Assembly (NCBI GenBank): GCA_963715655.1
Contig: OY970262.1
Span: 1,984,001-2,048,000, forward strand
DNA: 64,000 bases
Direction of reading: 5' to 3'
Origin: JANQPD01 sp963715655
GTDB taxonomy: Bacteria > Bacteroidota > Bacteroidia > Flavobacteriales > Schleiferiaceae
The position numbers and the translations under genes were made by a program. The stretch's first letter is position 1. Each line of letters begins with the position of its first letter. This document shows positions 53,119 to 62,131 of the stretch, piece by piece. The notes beneath the pieces are model-generated. The model was given only the letters and a program-made list of their open reading frames with translations. It made no database searches and was not told the origin of the DNA.

Positions 53119-55878
53119 TTACTTGATTGGGCTTTTTTGTTTGGCGGCACCTAACGACATCGCGCCCATAGCGGTGGCTGTTTTTTTACGGTTTAAGATG
53201 CTCTCTTTAAAAATACGCAAGCCAAGGTCGGCTCTAAATCCATGAATTTCTTTTACATCCAAAGCAAGCATAAACCGTATAATTTCCATGCTTACCACCT
53301 GACCAGGAACCAATACCGGAAAGCCTGGTGGGTAAGGAATTACAAAAGATGAGGCTACTAGTTCCCTATTCCCTTCTTCTATTAATGTTTTGCATTCTAA
53401 AATAGACTTGTACTCAAAATTATTCTCATCATAGGAGAAAAAATATGCTTCACGCAAATTACCTCCAGGTACACCGGGCGAGGCTAAAAAGGATGAATGA
53501 AACCTACTAAAATCCGGCAATGGGGGCACTTCTTGGGTAAGGGAGTGAATTCGTTTTTCTGCTATTTCACGCTCCCTATCGTTCATAGAAGCAAATTCTT
53601 CTTCAAGCTGTTCTGCTATTTGCAAAAGGGCGTTTGTTAAAAAAGCTATACTTCCACGGGTGGTACCAATATTGGTCATTAACAACACCGTATTTCTACT
53701 GGTTTTATTAATCTGAATATTAAATTGATCCATCAAGTATTTATTCTTGAAGGTATCTCCATCTACCCCAGTGCGACCAATGAATAGTGTGATTTTGGTA
53801 GGATCAAGCATAAACTCATCTTCCTCCCACGCTTTTTCCATTCTGTTCCAACCAGTTTTAGAATCGTAATATTCTCCTAAGTCGCTAGGTCTATATTCAT
53901 CCGGAATAAAATCTTTAACCGTAAGCACGTCAAAATACTTACTTAAAAGCGGGTTATTGGTGACCTTCGCTCTAAAAATCATGGCCATCTCTATAGATTT
54001 TTCCACCATAGCATACCCCTCAAATTGCACTTGCCTGCGGCCAACGTCAAGTGAAGCAAGCATTTGATAGTTTGGCGATGTTGAAGTATGCGTCATATAT
54101 GCTTCCAAGAAGGTATTTTCTGATTTTTTACGGTACTCTTCATCCCAAATATGAATCATAGAACCTTGGCGAAAACTACTCAGCGTTTTATGTGTGCTTT
54201 GTGTAGCATACACTCTAATTTTCACCTTTTCAGGATCGGGCATTGATGGCAACTCTCCGTCTTTCAGTTGCTTTATGTGCGCTTTATACGTTTTCTTATA
54301 CTCCTCGCTTTTATATTTATCTGATAATTTTTTAGCGGTAAACATTCCCGTACGCTGTTTAAACGTGTAGGTAAAACCTGCAAAAGCAAACCATGCTTCA
54401 TCCCACAGAAAAATCATATCCGGCTTTATAGCCAAAATTTCTTCCATTACTTTAGCGGTATTGTACACCAAACCATCAAAGCTACAGTTGGTTAGCAAGA
54501 GCATCTTTACTTTATTCAACCTTCCTGCATCCTTCAGTTTAAAAAGTTTTTCTTTAATTAAAGAAAGAGGCACCGCACCATACATGCTATACTTTTCAAT
54601 AGGATAAGAATCTAAATAAACCGGATAAGCACCAGAAAGCACCAAACCATAATGATGTGATTTATGACAATCGCGGTCAATTAGCACCACATCTCCTGGC
54701 ACTACTAATGCTTGTAAAACAATTTTATTGGCAGTAGAAGTTCCGTTGGTTACAAAAAATGTGCGTTGAGAACCATAGGCTTTAGAAGCCTTTTCTTGCG
54801 CCTTTTTCAGCGAACCTGTTGGTTGAAGTAAGCTATCTAAACCTCCTGTTGTTGAGGAGGTTTCAGCTAAAAATAAGTTTCGTCCGTAGAAGTCACCAAA
54901 ATCGCCAATCCATTTAGATTTAAAAACGGAGTTACCCCTAGAAATAGGCATAGCATGAAAAATACCCATAGGCTTTCGGCTATATTCTGTAAGTGCCGAA
55001 AAGAAAGGTGTTTCATAGCGCTCACGCACGCCTCTAATAATACCTAAATGTAATTCTTGTAAATCCTCCCGCCTATAATAAATACGTCTAAATTGCTTTA
55101 TGGTTGTATCCTTTAAATCGCTTAAAGAAGTATCCGTAACATAATATACATCAAGCTCTGGCCTAAATTGCTGAATAGCAGCTCCTAATAAAGGACCCAA
55201 CGATGCTTCTTGTAAGTTTTCAAATTTAAACTGCTGAATATTTTGCAGGTAAGGGAGTATAAGTTCCGAGATATTGGTGGACTTAAACTTGGGCGCATAC
55301 CGCACCACTACGGCTTGAATATTTTGATTAAATAGTATGGCTATTAGCGCATCCTGAAAAGAAGGTTGCACAACTATATCATACACAAAACGCTCGTTAG
55401 GCTCACGCAATTTTCTAAGCTTATCGTGCATCACCGCTTCATCTGCAGGTAACAGTTGCTCCACAAACAGCACCTCAAAATAATTTTCACCAGAACCTCT
55501 TTCTTGGTGCGCTTCATCTTGTGCAATGCCTTGGTTTTCTTCGTTTAACTGAACCGCTAAATTATTGGGATTTACCTCACTTACTAACTGCCAATTAATA
55601 TCAGTAACGCAATGACAAAGCGATGTATATTCTTTCCGCTCTATTAAAGTAAACAGCTTTTCTACATTTCCCTTACCGGGATATACATAGTACTGCTCAA
55701 TGGTTTTTAAATGAGTAAGTAATTCATTAATTGCCTCTAAATGCTTACCGAGTTTATCATTATTTCTACTCTTATTAGCAAGCTCAACACATTCATTTTT
55801 AAGCGCATTCCAATGATCAAGCCTTAGCTGGCCAATATTATAGTAAGGAGCACTAATTTGTTGTTTTGGTATTTTCAT
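53119..55878 (-). CDS. PLP-dependent Orn/Lys/Arg decarboxylase
   Basis: 919 residues. The aspartate-aminotransferase-fold core covers about 325-760. The PLP lysine lies in ATQSTHKTLSSFRQGSMIHI (Lys at about 564), the hallmark of the Orn/Lys/Arg decarboxylase major domain, and DEAWFAF gives the PLP-ring Asp. An N-terminal ~320-residue region replaces the wing domain of E. coli enzymes. It converts a basic amino acid to a diamine or agmatine; which one is not readable. It is the fourth gene of the cluster, 3 bases after the VOC gene and 18 before the ATP-grasp gene. Confidence 0.92.
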   Translation of the reverse strand: MKIPKQQISAPYYNIGQLRLDHWNALKNECVELANKSRNNDKLGKHLEAINELLTHLKTIEQYYVYPGKGNVEKLFTLIERKEYTSLCHCVTDINWQLVSEVNPNNLAVQLNEENQGIAQDEAHQERGSGENYFEVLFVEQLLPADEAVMHDKLRKLREPNERFVYDIVVQPSFQDALIAILFNQNIQAVVVRYAPKFKSTNISELILPYLQNIQQFKFENLQEASLGPLLGAAIQQFRPELDVYYVTDTSLSDLKDTTIKQFRRIYYRREDLQELHLGIIRGVRERYETPFFSALTEYSRKPMGIFHAMPISRGNSVFKSKWIGDFGDFYGRNLFLAETSSTTGGLDSLLQPTGSLKKAQEKASKAYGSQRTFFVTNGTSTANKIVLQALVVPGDVVLIDRDCHKSHHYGLVLSGAYPVYLDSYPIEKYSMYGAVPLSLIKEKLFKLKDAGRLNKVKMLLLTNCSFDGLVYNTAKVMEEILAIKPDMIFLWDEAWFAFAGFTYTFKQRTGMFTAKKLSDKYKSEEYKKTYKAHIKQLKDGELPSMPDPEKVKIRVYATQSTHKTLSSFRQGSMIHIWDEEYRKKSENTFLEAYMTHTSTSPNYQMLASLDVGRRQVQFEGYAMVEKSIEMAMIFRAKVTNNPLLSKYFDVLTVKDFIPDEYRPSDLGEYYDSKTGWNRMEKAWEEDEFMLDPTKITLFIGRTGVDGDTFKNKYLMDQFNIQINKTSRNTVLLMTNIGTTRGSIAFLTNALLQIAEQLEEEFASMNDREREIAEKRIHSLTQEVPPLPDFSRFHSSFLASPGVPGGNLREAYFFSYDENNFEYKSILECKTLIEEGNRELVASSFVIPYPPGFPVLVPGQVVSMEIIRFMLALDVKEIHGFRADLGLRIFKESILNRKKTATAMGAMSLGAAKQKSPIK

Positions 55879-55881
55879 GGG

Positions 55882-56283
55882 TTAAACTTTAGAGTTTAAC
55901 GCCAGCTTATTTCCTTCAGAGTCAATAAATAGAGCAAAATATCCCGTTTCATCGTTTATTTTAGTTTTTTCCATAATAATACGACCTCCAAGTTTTTCTA
56001 CGCGCTGCAACATCACATCCATATCTTCCGTTGCATTTAAGTACACAAGTGTGCCTGTTTCACTAGGAATGGAGCCCGGCCCCATTACCAACGCACCACC
56101 AACACTAGTTTCGCCCGGAAATAAAGCCATAGCATATTCATTCATTTCAATTTTTTCTAATTGAATACCATATAAGTAATTGTAAAAAGAAACTGCGCGG
56201 TTTAAATCATGTACCGGAATTTCAAACCAATTAATGAACTGTTTTGAAATCTTTTTTACTCTTTTTGTACCTAGGTTACCCAT
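55882..56283 (-). CDS. VOC (glyoxalase/dioxygenase fold) protein
   Basis: 133 residues. Two beta-alpha-beta-beta-beta modules: NWFEIPVHDLNRAVSFYNYL and TLVYLNATEDMDVMLQRVEKL, ending FALFIDSEGNKLALNS. It fits the glyoxalase I/bleomycin resistance superfamily. It is in the cluster between the amidase (54 bases upstream) and decarboxylase (3 bases downstream). The reaction is unknown; detoxifying a reactive aldehyde intermediate would suit the context but is speculative. Confidence 0.85.
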   Translation of the reverse strand: MGNLGTKRVKKISKQFINWFEIPVHDLNRAVSFYNYLYGIQLEKIEMNEYAMALFPGETSVGGALVMGPGSIPSETGTLVYLNATEDMDVMLQRVEKLGGRIIMEKTKINDETGYFALFIDSEGNKLALNSKV

Positions 56284-56337
56284 ATTATATTATTGTTTAC
56301 TGAAATGAAAAATTATACTACTACATATTATCAAAAA

Positions 56338-57249
56338 TTACTCAACTAAATTAATTGGCATTTGAATTTGACTTTCTTTTTGTTTAAGCTCTGCAAGTTG
56401 ATCTACTTTTTGCGGCTTAATTAACGGTCCTAATGATTCCAAATAATCATGTTTTTTCTTAGAGTAAATACTAAAATCACCAATATGATCTCTAAAACTC
56501 TTAAGTGGTTGTCCTAAACGCATTACACCAAGTTCTCGGCTGCGTTTTACACGTTCTAAATCAATCTCAATTGGAAAAATTTCTTCTGTGCTACCTGCTT
56601 GATATATAACGCGTCCGTCCGGCCCACAAATGGTTGAACGGCCAATACCACCAGAATCTAAACCATTAACATCAAAAAAGTAACATTGGTTTACAGCAGC
56701 GTTAGTTTGGCCTATGGAATGTTCTATATCTCTATCCATTGTGCCGGTTAACGTTGGGTGTAAAATCACCTCTGCACCCATTACGGCTAAGGTTCTTATT
56801 GTTTCCGGAAACCACATATCGTAACAAATAGAAACACCAAAACGACCTACGTTAGGTATGTCAAAAATGCAAAATTCGTTACCGGGGGTTACACCAACTT
56901 CGTAAGGATAGAAAGGGAACATTTTACGGTAACGCGCTACTACTTCTCCTTCTGGATTAATTACTAAAGCTGTATTGTAAATTTTGTCGTCAACTTTTTC
57001 AAAAACTGAACCCGGCACTAACCAAACCTTATGTTTTTTAGCCTGTGCTTTCATTTCTGCTTCAAAAAAGCCTGGCATTTCTTGTGCATAGTAGGTAAGC
57101 GGACCGTATCCGCAAAGTTCACTAAACACTACTAAATCTACCGCTGGATAGATGTTCATAGTAATATCTAACTTGAGTTTCATCATCTCAACGTTAGATT
57201 GGGTGGCAGACACCTTCATTTGAATGCCCGCTATTGTAAATGGTTTCAT
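56338..57249 (-). CDS. nitrilase-superfamily amidohydrolase
   Basis: 303 residues from ATG 57249, only one base after the aminotransferase stop. The catalytic triad is complete: Glu in VVFSELCGYG, Lys in RYRKMFPFYP and Cys in VSICYDMWFPE. C-N hydrolases of this branch cleave amides (amidase, beta-ureidopropionase and similar). Its N-terminus matches family length, whereas an upstream start at 57282 would overlap the previous gene. In the context of an ATP-grasp ligase and an aminotransferase it is a candidate to remove an amide-linked protecting group. Confidence 0.9.
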   Translation of the reverse strand: MKPFTIAGIQMKVSATQSNVEMMKLKLDITMNIYPAVDLVVFSELCGYGPLTYYAQEMPGFFEAEMKAQAKKHKVWLVPGSVFEKVDDKIYNTALVINPEGEVVARYRKMFPFYPYEVGVTPGNEFCIFDIPNVGRFGVSICYDMWFPETIRTLAVMGAEVILHPTLTGTMDRDIEHSIGQTNAAVNQCYFFDVNGLDSGGIGRSTICGPDGRVIYQAGSTEEIFPIEIDLERVKRSRELGVMRLGQPLKSFRDHIGDFSIYSKKKHDYLESLGPLIKPQKVDQLAELKQKESQIQMPINLVE

Positions 57250-57250
57250 A

Positions 57251-58564
57251 CTAGTTTGTACTCTGTTTTTGTATTTCTTCAATTAAAATGTCAAGTCCTG
57301 TGTGGAGTTGCTCATCTGTGATTACTAAGGGGGATAAGATACGTATTACGTTCTTATGCGTTCCGGCACTTAAAAGTACTAAATGTCTTTCAGCGCAAGC
57401 GCGTACAATTTTTTGACATAATTCATAATCAGGTTGATTTGGATCTCCGTTTTTCACGAATTCGATACCAATCATAGCACCAACGCCTCTTACATCTCCA
57501 ATACACGGGTTTGTAGGCATAATGTTCGTAAGTCTTCTCATTATTGTTTCACCTACGTACTTACCCTTAGCGTTTAAATCTAACTCTTTCATTAATTTTA
57601 TAGTAGCGTTTGCTGCTGCACAGCTTACCGGACTACCAATATAAGTACCCCCAATACTGCCGGGAGCCGCAGCATCCATTACTTCTGCTTTGCCCACTAC
57701 AGCTGCAATTGGTAAGCCCGATCCCAATGATTTAGCGTATGTGCTTAAATCTGGCTGCACACCATAATGTTGCCAGCTGGCCCAATGGCCGGTGCGTGCA
57801 AATCCGCTTTGTACTTCATCTGCTATAAGCATAATATTGTGTTTATCGCAATACGCACGCAAACCTTCAAAGTATTTTTTTGGAATGGGGTTAAAACCAC
57901 CTTCTCCCTGCACAGGCTCCACAATAATAGCGGCCAAAGCGTTGGGGTCAATCATATTTCTGCCACTTTCGTGCAAACGATCTAACTGCTCCGCAACAAA
58001 TTCTTCTTCTGTACGACCATGTCCGTAGCGATAAAAATTTGGAAAAGGAATACGATACACTTCAGGAGCAAATGGTCCGCAACCAATTTTATAGTCAATT
58101 TTACTAGTAATGGTCATTGCCATCATAGTGCGCCCGTGGTACGCATCTGTAAAACAAAGTATGCCTTGCTTACCCGTAGCTTGACGCGCAATTTTAATAG
58201 CGTTTTCTACCGCCTCGGCACCCGTACTAATTAACATCACTTTTGTATGTTCTCCGTGCGGTAATATTTCGGCAAGTTGTTCACATAATTCTATGTAAGG
58301 CTCATAGGTAACTACGTTAAAGCTTGTATGTAAATATTTTTCAGCTTGAGCCTTTATAGCTTCCACTACTGATTGAGGCGCGTGCCCTGCATTTACTACC
58401 CCTATTCCACCGGCAAAATCAATCCATTCATTACCATCCTCATCGGTAATTATTGCCCCTTTTGCACTACTTACGGTAGCAGTATTAAAAACACCCACGC
58501 CATTGGCCACAATTTTTTTTCTGCGCTCTAAAAGCTCTTCAGACTTGGTTATTTGCATTATCAT
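57251..58564 (-). CDS. gabT: class III aminotransferase, 4-aminobutyrate type
   Basis: 437 residues. The PLP-binding Lys is in STYAKSLGSGLP (about residue 278), the cofactor-ring Asp in LIADEVQSGFARTG, and the phosphate contacts in STGAEAVENAIKIARQATGK. This is the GABA/ornithine aminotransferase class, converting an omega-amine to the semialdehyde with 2-oxoglutarate. It opens the six-gene cluster. A second start lies two codons in (58558). The specificity for GABA is likely but not proven by motif. Confidence 0.9.
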   Translation of the reverse strand: MIMQITKSEELLERRKKIVANGVGVFNTATVSSAKGAIITDEDGNEWIDFAGGIGVVNAGHAPQSVVEAIKAQAEKYLHTSFNVVTYEPYIELCEQLAEILPHGEHTKVMLISTGAEAVENAIKIARQATGKQGILCFTDAYHGRTMMAMTITSKIDYKIGCGPFAPEVYRIPFPNFYRYGHGRTEEEFVAEQLDRLHESGRNMIDPNALAAIIVEPVQGEGGFNPIPKKYFEGLRAYCDKHNIMLIADEVQSGFARTGHWASWQHYGVQPDLSTYAKSLGSGLPIAAVVGKAEVMDAAAPGSIGGTYIGSPVSCAAANATIKLMKELDLNAKGKYVGETIMRRLTNIMPTNPCIGDVRGVGAMIGIEFVKNGDPNQPDYELCQKIVRACAERHLVLLSAGTHKNVIRILSPLVITDEQLHTGLDILIEEIQKQSTN

Positions 58565-58758
58565 TTCAAAAAAATTATACTTAGTAATTTCAAAAACTCT
58601 TTATTTTTAAGCGGGCAAAATTATTCTTTAATTTCACATAAAACAGCTTTTTAAGTATTAACAGCCAAAAACTTATGAGCCTAGTTTAGTATAGCTTGAA
58701 CAGTTTATAAACCCCTTGGTTAGTCCTATTAAATATCTATAAAAACACCCACTTTCTT

Positions 58759-60075
58759 ATGCAGCATTTCCGCTCCTTCATTACGCTTTTATCGCTCATT
58801 ACACTGCTTTTAATGAGCGTTGCTTGCGGTAATAACAATATTAGTGAAAATAAAATGGCTTTAGCTAATGATACTTCAAATAGTAAAGAATCAAATTTTG
58901 ATACTGCCCTTACTGCTCTAGGTCCCATTTATTTACCTAAGCCTTACGCCACCCGTTCGCGCATTAAACTTAGCCGTGTGCATGATTGGCCGGAAGATAA
59001 ATTGCCAACCGTGCCAGAAGGTTTTACGGTAAACCGATTTGCGGATGATTTGAAACACCCAAGGTGGGTTTATGTAGCACCAAACGGAGATATTTTTATT
59101 GCGGAATCTAACACTCGTTTTAGTGCCAATAGAATTTCGCTGTTGCGCGATATTGATAAGGATGGAGTAGCTGATGAAAACATGGTTTTTATTGAAGATT
59201 TAAATCAACCTTTTGGTATGTTGGTGATAAACAACAGTTTTTATATTGCTAATACTGACGGTTTATATAAGTACCCCTATAAAGAGGGTGACACCAAACT
59301 AGATCCCGAAAAGGGAGAAAAAATTATGGATTTACCAGCCGGTGGATATAATAATCATTGGACTCGAAATATTATTTCCAATACGGCTAAAGATAAATTA
59401 TACATTTCAGTAGGTAGCGCAAGCAATGTTGCCGAGCATGGCATGGAGGAGGAAATAAGACGTGCCAATATTTTAGAAACTGACTTGAATGGGAAAAATG
59501 AAATTGTTTTCGCCAGTGGTTTGCGTAATCCGGTGGGTATGGATTGGAATCCGGTAAACGGAACTTTATGGACAGCGGTGAATGAACGTGATAAGTTAGG
59601 CGACAACCTAGTGCCTGATTACATTACTAGCGTACAGAAAAACGCTTTTTACGGATGGCCTTACTCCTATTACGGTAATCATTTAGACCCACGTATGGAA
59701 GGTGCAGGAACGGAGTTAGCAAGTAAAGCAGTTGTTCCCAGCGTTTCAATGGGCGCACACACAGCTTCTCTAGGATTGTGTTTTTACAACAATACAGCTT
59801 TCCCTAAAAAATATCAAAATGGTGCTTTTGTAGGGCAGCATGGCTCATGGAATCGATCAAACCTAGCTGGTTATCGTGTTGCCTTTGTACCTTTTGAAAA
59901 CGGAAAACCATCCGGGCAACCAGAAGATTTTTTAAGTGGTTTTGTAAAAGAAGAAGATGGTTCTGTGGTTTACGGTCGACCGGTTTGTACAGCAGTATTA
60001 CCAAATGGAGATTTACTTGTAAGCGATGATGATGGAGATGTGCTGTGGCGTGTAAGTTATACCGGAAGTAAATAA
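58759..60075 (+). CDS. PQQ-dependent aldose sugar dehydrogenase lipoprotein
   Basis: 438 residues. A lipoprotein signal with lipobox SVAC and modified Cys23 opens the protein. A soluble glucose dehydrogenase-type propeller follows, with LRDIDKDGVADENMVFIEDLNQPFG, FASGLRNPVGMDWN, NDKLGDNLVPD-like metal loops and YGWPYSYYGNH. Family members oxidise sugars with PQQ in the periplasm. PQQ synthesis genes are not in the window, so cofactor supply is unknown. The gene is 53 bases upstream of a small membrane gene. Confidence 0.88.
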   Translation: MQHFRSFITLLSLITLLLMSVACGNNNISENKMALANDTSNSKESNFDTALTALGPIYLPKPYATRSRIKLSRVHDWPEDKLPTVPEGFTVNRFADDLKHPRWVYVAPNGDIFIAESNTRFSANRISLLRDIDKDGVADENMVFIEDLNQPFGMLVINNSFYIANTDGLYKYPYKEGDTKLDPEKGEKIMDLPAGGYNNHWTRNIISNTAKDKLYISVGSASNVAEHGMEEEIRRANILETDLNGKNEIVFASGLRNPVGMDWNPVNGTLWTAVNERDKLGDNLVPDYITSVQKNAFYGWPYSYYGNHLDPRMEGAGTELASKAVVPSVSMGAHTASLGLCFYNNTAFPKKYQNGAFVGQHGSWNRSNLAGYRVAFVPFENGKPSGQPEDFLSGFVKEEDGSVVYGRPVCTAVLPNGDLLVSDDDGDVLWRVSYTGSK

Positions 60076-60128
60076 TTGCAAGAACAAAATATTCTGCTTT
60101 AGAGTTACCAAGGCTAAAACAATTAATT

Positions 60129-60317
60129 ATGGAAAGTTTAGGATGGGTAGCACTTATTTTGGGAATTTTGGCATTGGGCTTATGGATTTACGCAATTCTA
60201 GATATTGTACGTGGCTCGCTTAGCGGAAGTGGAAACAAAGTTTTATGGTTAATTGTGGTCATCTTCTTCCCTATTTTAGGTGCTTTAATTTATTTATTAA
60301 TTGGTAAAAAAGGATAA
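60129..60317 (+). CDS. PLDc_N-type small membrane protein
   Basis: 62 residues with two helices (about 6-26 and 38-57). The sequence LGILALGLWIYAILDIVRG then KVLWLIVVIFFPILGALIYL matches the short PLDc_N/cardiolipin-synthase N-terminal module, here as a whole protein. It is followed after one base by a small charged reading frame, so the two may be translated together. Confidence 0.8.
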   Translation: MESLGWVALILGILALGLWIYAILDIVRGSLSGSGNKVLWLIVVIFFPILGALIYLLIGKKG

Positions 60318-60318
60318 A

Positions 60319-60465
60319 ATGCCTCAGAAAAGTGAGCAGAATTTGGAGAAAGGAAAAATGCAGGAGAATGATAATGCTTTAGCGGGTGGTGATGTACGCG
60401 AGGAAAATATTACGCCTTTAAATCAAGAGAAGATTAACGAAAAGAAGGAAAAAGAAGGAAGGTAA
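60319..60465 (+). CDS. 48-residue hydrophilic peptide, coupled to the PLDc_N protein
   Basis: The ATG sits one base after the stop of the preceding gene (TAA-A-ATG), strong evidence for translational coupling. The 48-residue product is almost entirely polar (Lys, Glu, Asn, Gln), with no hydrophobic segment and several EK pairs; likely disordered. Found by reading the junction directly because it is short. No family is recognised. Confidence 0.6.
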   Translation: MPQKSEQNLEKGKMQENDNALAGGDVREENITPLNQEKINEKKEKEGR

Positions 60466-60485
60466 ACGGAATATTTACCTTTCTT
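60461..60485 (+). terminator. weak hairpin at the end of the small ORF
   Basis: GGTAAA (60461-60466) pairs with TTTACC (60474-60479), followed by a pyrimidine-rich stretch (TTTCTT). The stem is only six pairs and overlaps the stop codon, so this is a tentative call. Confidence 0.35.
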
Positions 60486-60564
60486 CTTTCTTACAACATT
60501 AACGAACTTTGATGATGCTAGTTAATCTTGGTATCTTCTACCCTAGTTCCTTATATGTAGGTGT

Positions 60565-60572
60565 TACTTTTG
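60565..60572 (+). promoter_or_regulatory. Bacteroidota -7 element (TACTTTTG) before mnmE
   Basis: TACTTTTG fits TAnnTTTG and lies 4 bases before the mnmE ATG. The predicted transcript would have almost no leader. Confidence 0.4.
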
Positions 60573-60576
60573 CATT

Positions 60577-62094
60577 ATGCAATTACATGATACTATCTGT
60601 GCTCTTTCTACCGCTCCCGGTATGGGTGCTATTGCGGTAATTCGGATTTCCGGAAAAGATGCTTTTTCTATTTTAAATCACTGTTTTACACCTTTCAACA
60701 AAAAGCTTTCGCTAGATAATGCAGAAGCATACACCAATCTTTACGGAAAATTTCATCGCGCCAAGCAAACTATTGACGAGGTAATGGTAGCGGTTTATCG
60801 CAACCCAAAATCATACACAGGCGAAAACATTGCCGAGATTTCCTGCCACGGAAGCACCTTTATTCAACAAGAAATTTTATCTACACTTTTAGCGGAGGGT
60901 TGCCGTATGGCCGAACCCGGAGAATTTACGCTGCGCGCATTTTTCAGCGGTAAAATGGACTTAACCCAAGCCGAAGCGGTAGCCGATTTAATTGCCAGTG
61001 AAAACAAAGCGAGTCATCAATTGGCTATGCAGCAAATGCGCGGTGGCTTTGGCGAGGAGATTAGAGGTTTACGCCAAGAGCTTATCAATTTTGCTTCACT
61101 TATTGAGCTGGAATTAGATTTTGGTGAAGAGGATGTAGAATTTGCCGATAGAGCAGCCCTAAGTGCGTTGCTAACTAAAATAAAGACGGTTATAAAACGC
61201 CTAATTGGCTCATTTGAAACCGGTAATGTGCTTAAAAACGGAGTAGCCGTTGCTATTGTAGGTGCGCCTAATGTGGGGAAATCTACTTTGTTGAACACCT
61301 TGTTAAATGAAGAGCGTGCCATAGTTACTGAAATTGCCGGTACTACGCGCGATACCATTGAGGATGAACTGAATATTGACGGTGTAAAGTATCGATTTAT
61401 TGACACGGCAGGTATTCGTGAAACCGAAGACTTGGTGGAAAGCATGGGTATTAAAAAAACCTTTGAAAAAATTGAGGAAGCAAAAGTTGTGGTGTACTTG
61501 TTTGATGGGTCGCAGTTAAAAGCCTACCCTCCGAAGGGATGGGTGGAAGTTGGAAGTGCGAAGACCGAAGACCGAAGCCTGCTCGCTGAAACGATGGACG
61601 AAAGTCAGAAGACGGAAGAGCGAAGCGATGAACTGAAATCCAATGATGAAAGGTTATCGCTGATCAAAAAAGAAATTGCTGCTTTACGCGAGAAAACAAA
61701 AGATAAAATCTTGCTGCTTGTGGCCAATAAAGCAGATTTAGCTTCAAATATAAATGCACGAGCGCTTTTGGATGAACCAAGCATTATTTCCATTTCGGCC
61801 AAGGAAAAAATAGGTGTAGAAACGCTTTTAGAAAAGTTAAAACAAACGGTTGATATAAGTGCACTTAACGGTAATCAGTCTATTGTAAGTAATAGTCGCC
61901 ATGTAAGTGAACTTAATTTGGCTTTGGCCGATTTACTGCGCGTTGAAAGCGGTATGACCAACAACATTAGTGGCGATTTTTTAGCCATGGATATTCGGGA
62001 ATCATTCAAGCATTTGGGTAGCATTATTGGTGAAATAGATACCGATCAAGATATTTTAGGGAATATTTTCGGGAAGTTCTGTATTGGGAAATAG
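60577..62094 (+). CDS. mnmE: tRNA modification GTPase MnmE with an internal insert
   Basis: 505 residues. The tetrahydrofolate-binding N-domain (1-120) begins DTICALSTAPGMGAIAVIRI. The G domain has G1 GAPNVGKST (about 229-237), G2 TTRDTIED, G3 DTAGIRE and G4 NKADL, and the C-terminal motif CIGK (catalytic Cys) is intact. MnmE works with MnmG to make cmnm5 at the wobble uridine. Odd feature: residues about 316-363, between G3 and G4, form a Glu/Lys/Asp/Ser-rich stretch (WVEVGSAKTEDRSL and onward) not expected there; usual length is 450-465. The DNA of this part resembles short heptamer repeats (see findings). Key motifs remain in frame. Confidence 0.92.
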   Translation: MQLHDTICALSTAPGMGAIAVIRISGKDAFSILNHCFTPFNKKLSLDNAEAYTNLYGKFHRAKQTIDEVMVAVYRNPKSYTGENIAEISCHGSTFIQQEILSTLLAEGCRMAEPGEFTLRAFFSGKMDLTQAEAVADLIASENKASHQLAMQQMRGGFGEEIRGLRQELINFASLIELELDFGEEDVEFADRAALSALLTKIKTVIKRLIGSFETGNVLKNGVAVAIVGAPNVGKSTLLNTLLNEERAIVTEIAGTTRDTIEDELNIDGVKYRFIDTAGIRETEDLVESMGIKKTFEKIEEAKVVVYLFDGSQLKAYPPKGWVEVGSAKTEDRSLLAETMDESQKTEERSDELKSNDERLSLIKKEIAALREKTKDKILLLVANKADLASNINARALLDEPSIISISAKEKIGVETLLEKLKQTVDISALNGNQSIVSNSRHVSELNLALADLLRVESGMTNNISGDFLAMDIRESFKHLGSIIGEIDTDQDILGNIFGKFCIGK

Positions 62095-62131
62095 AAAATG
62101 GGATATATTTAAGCCAAGTAAACTTAATCTA

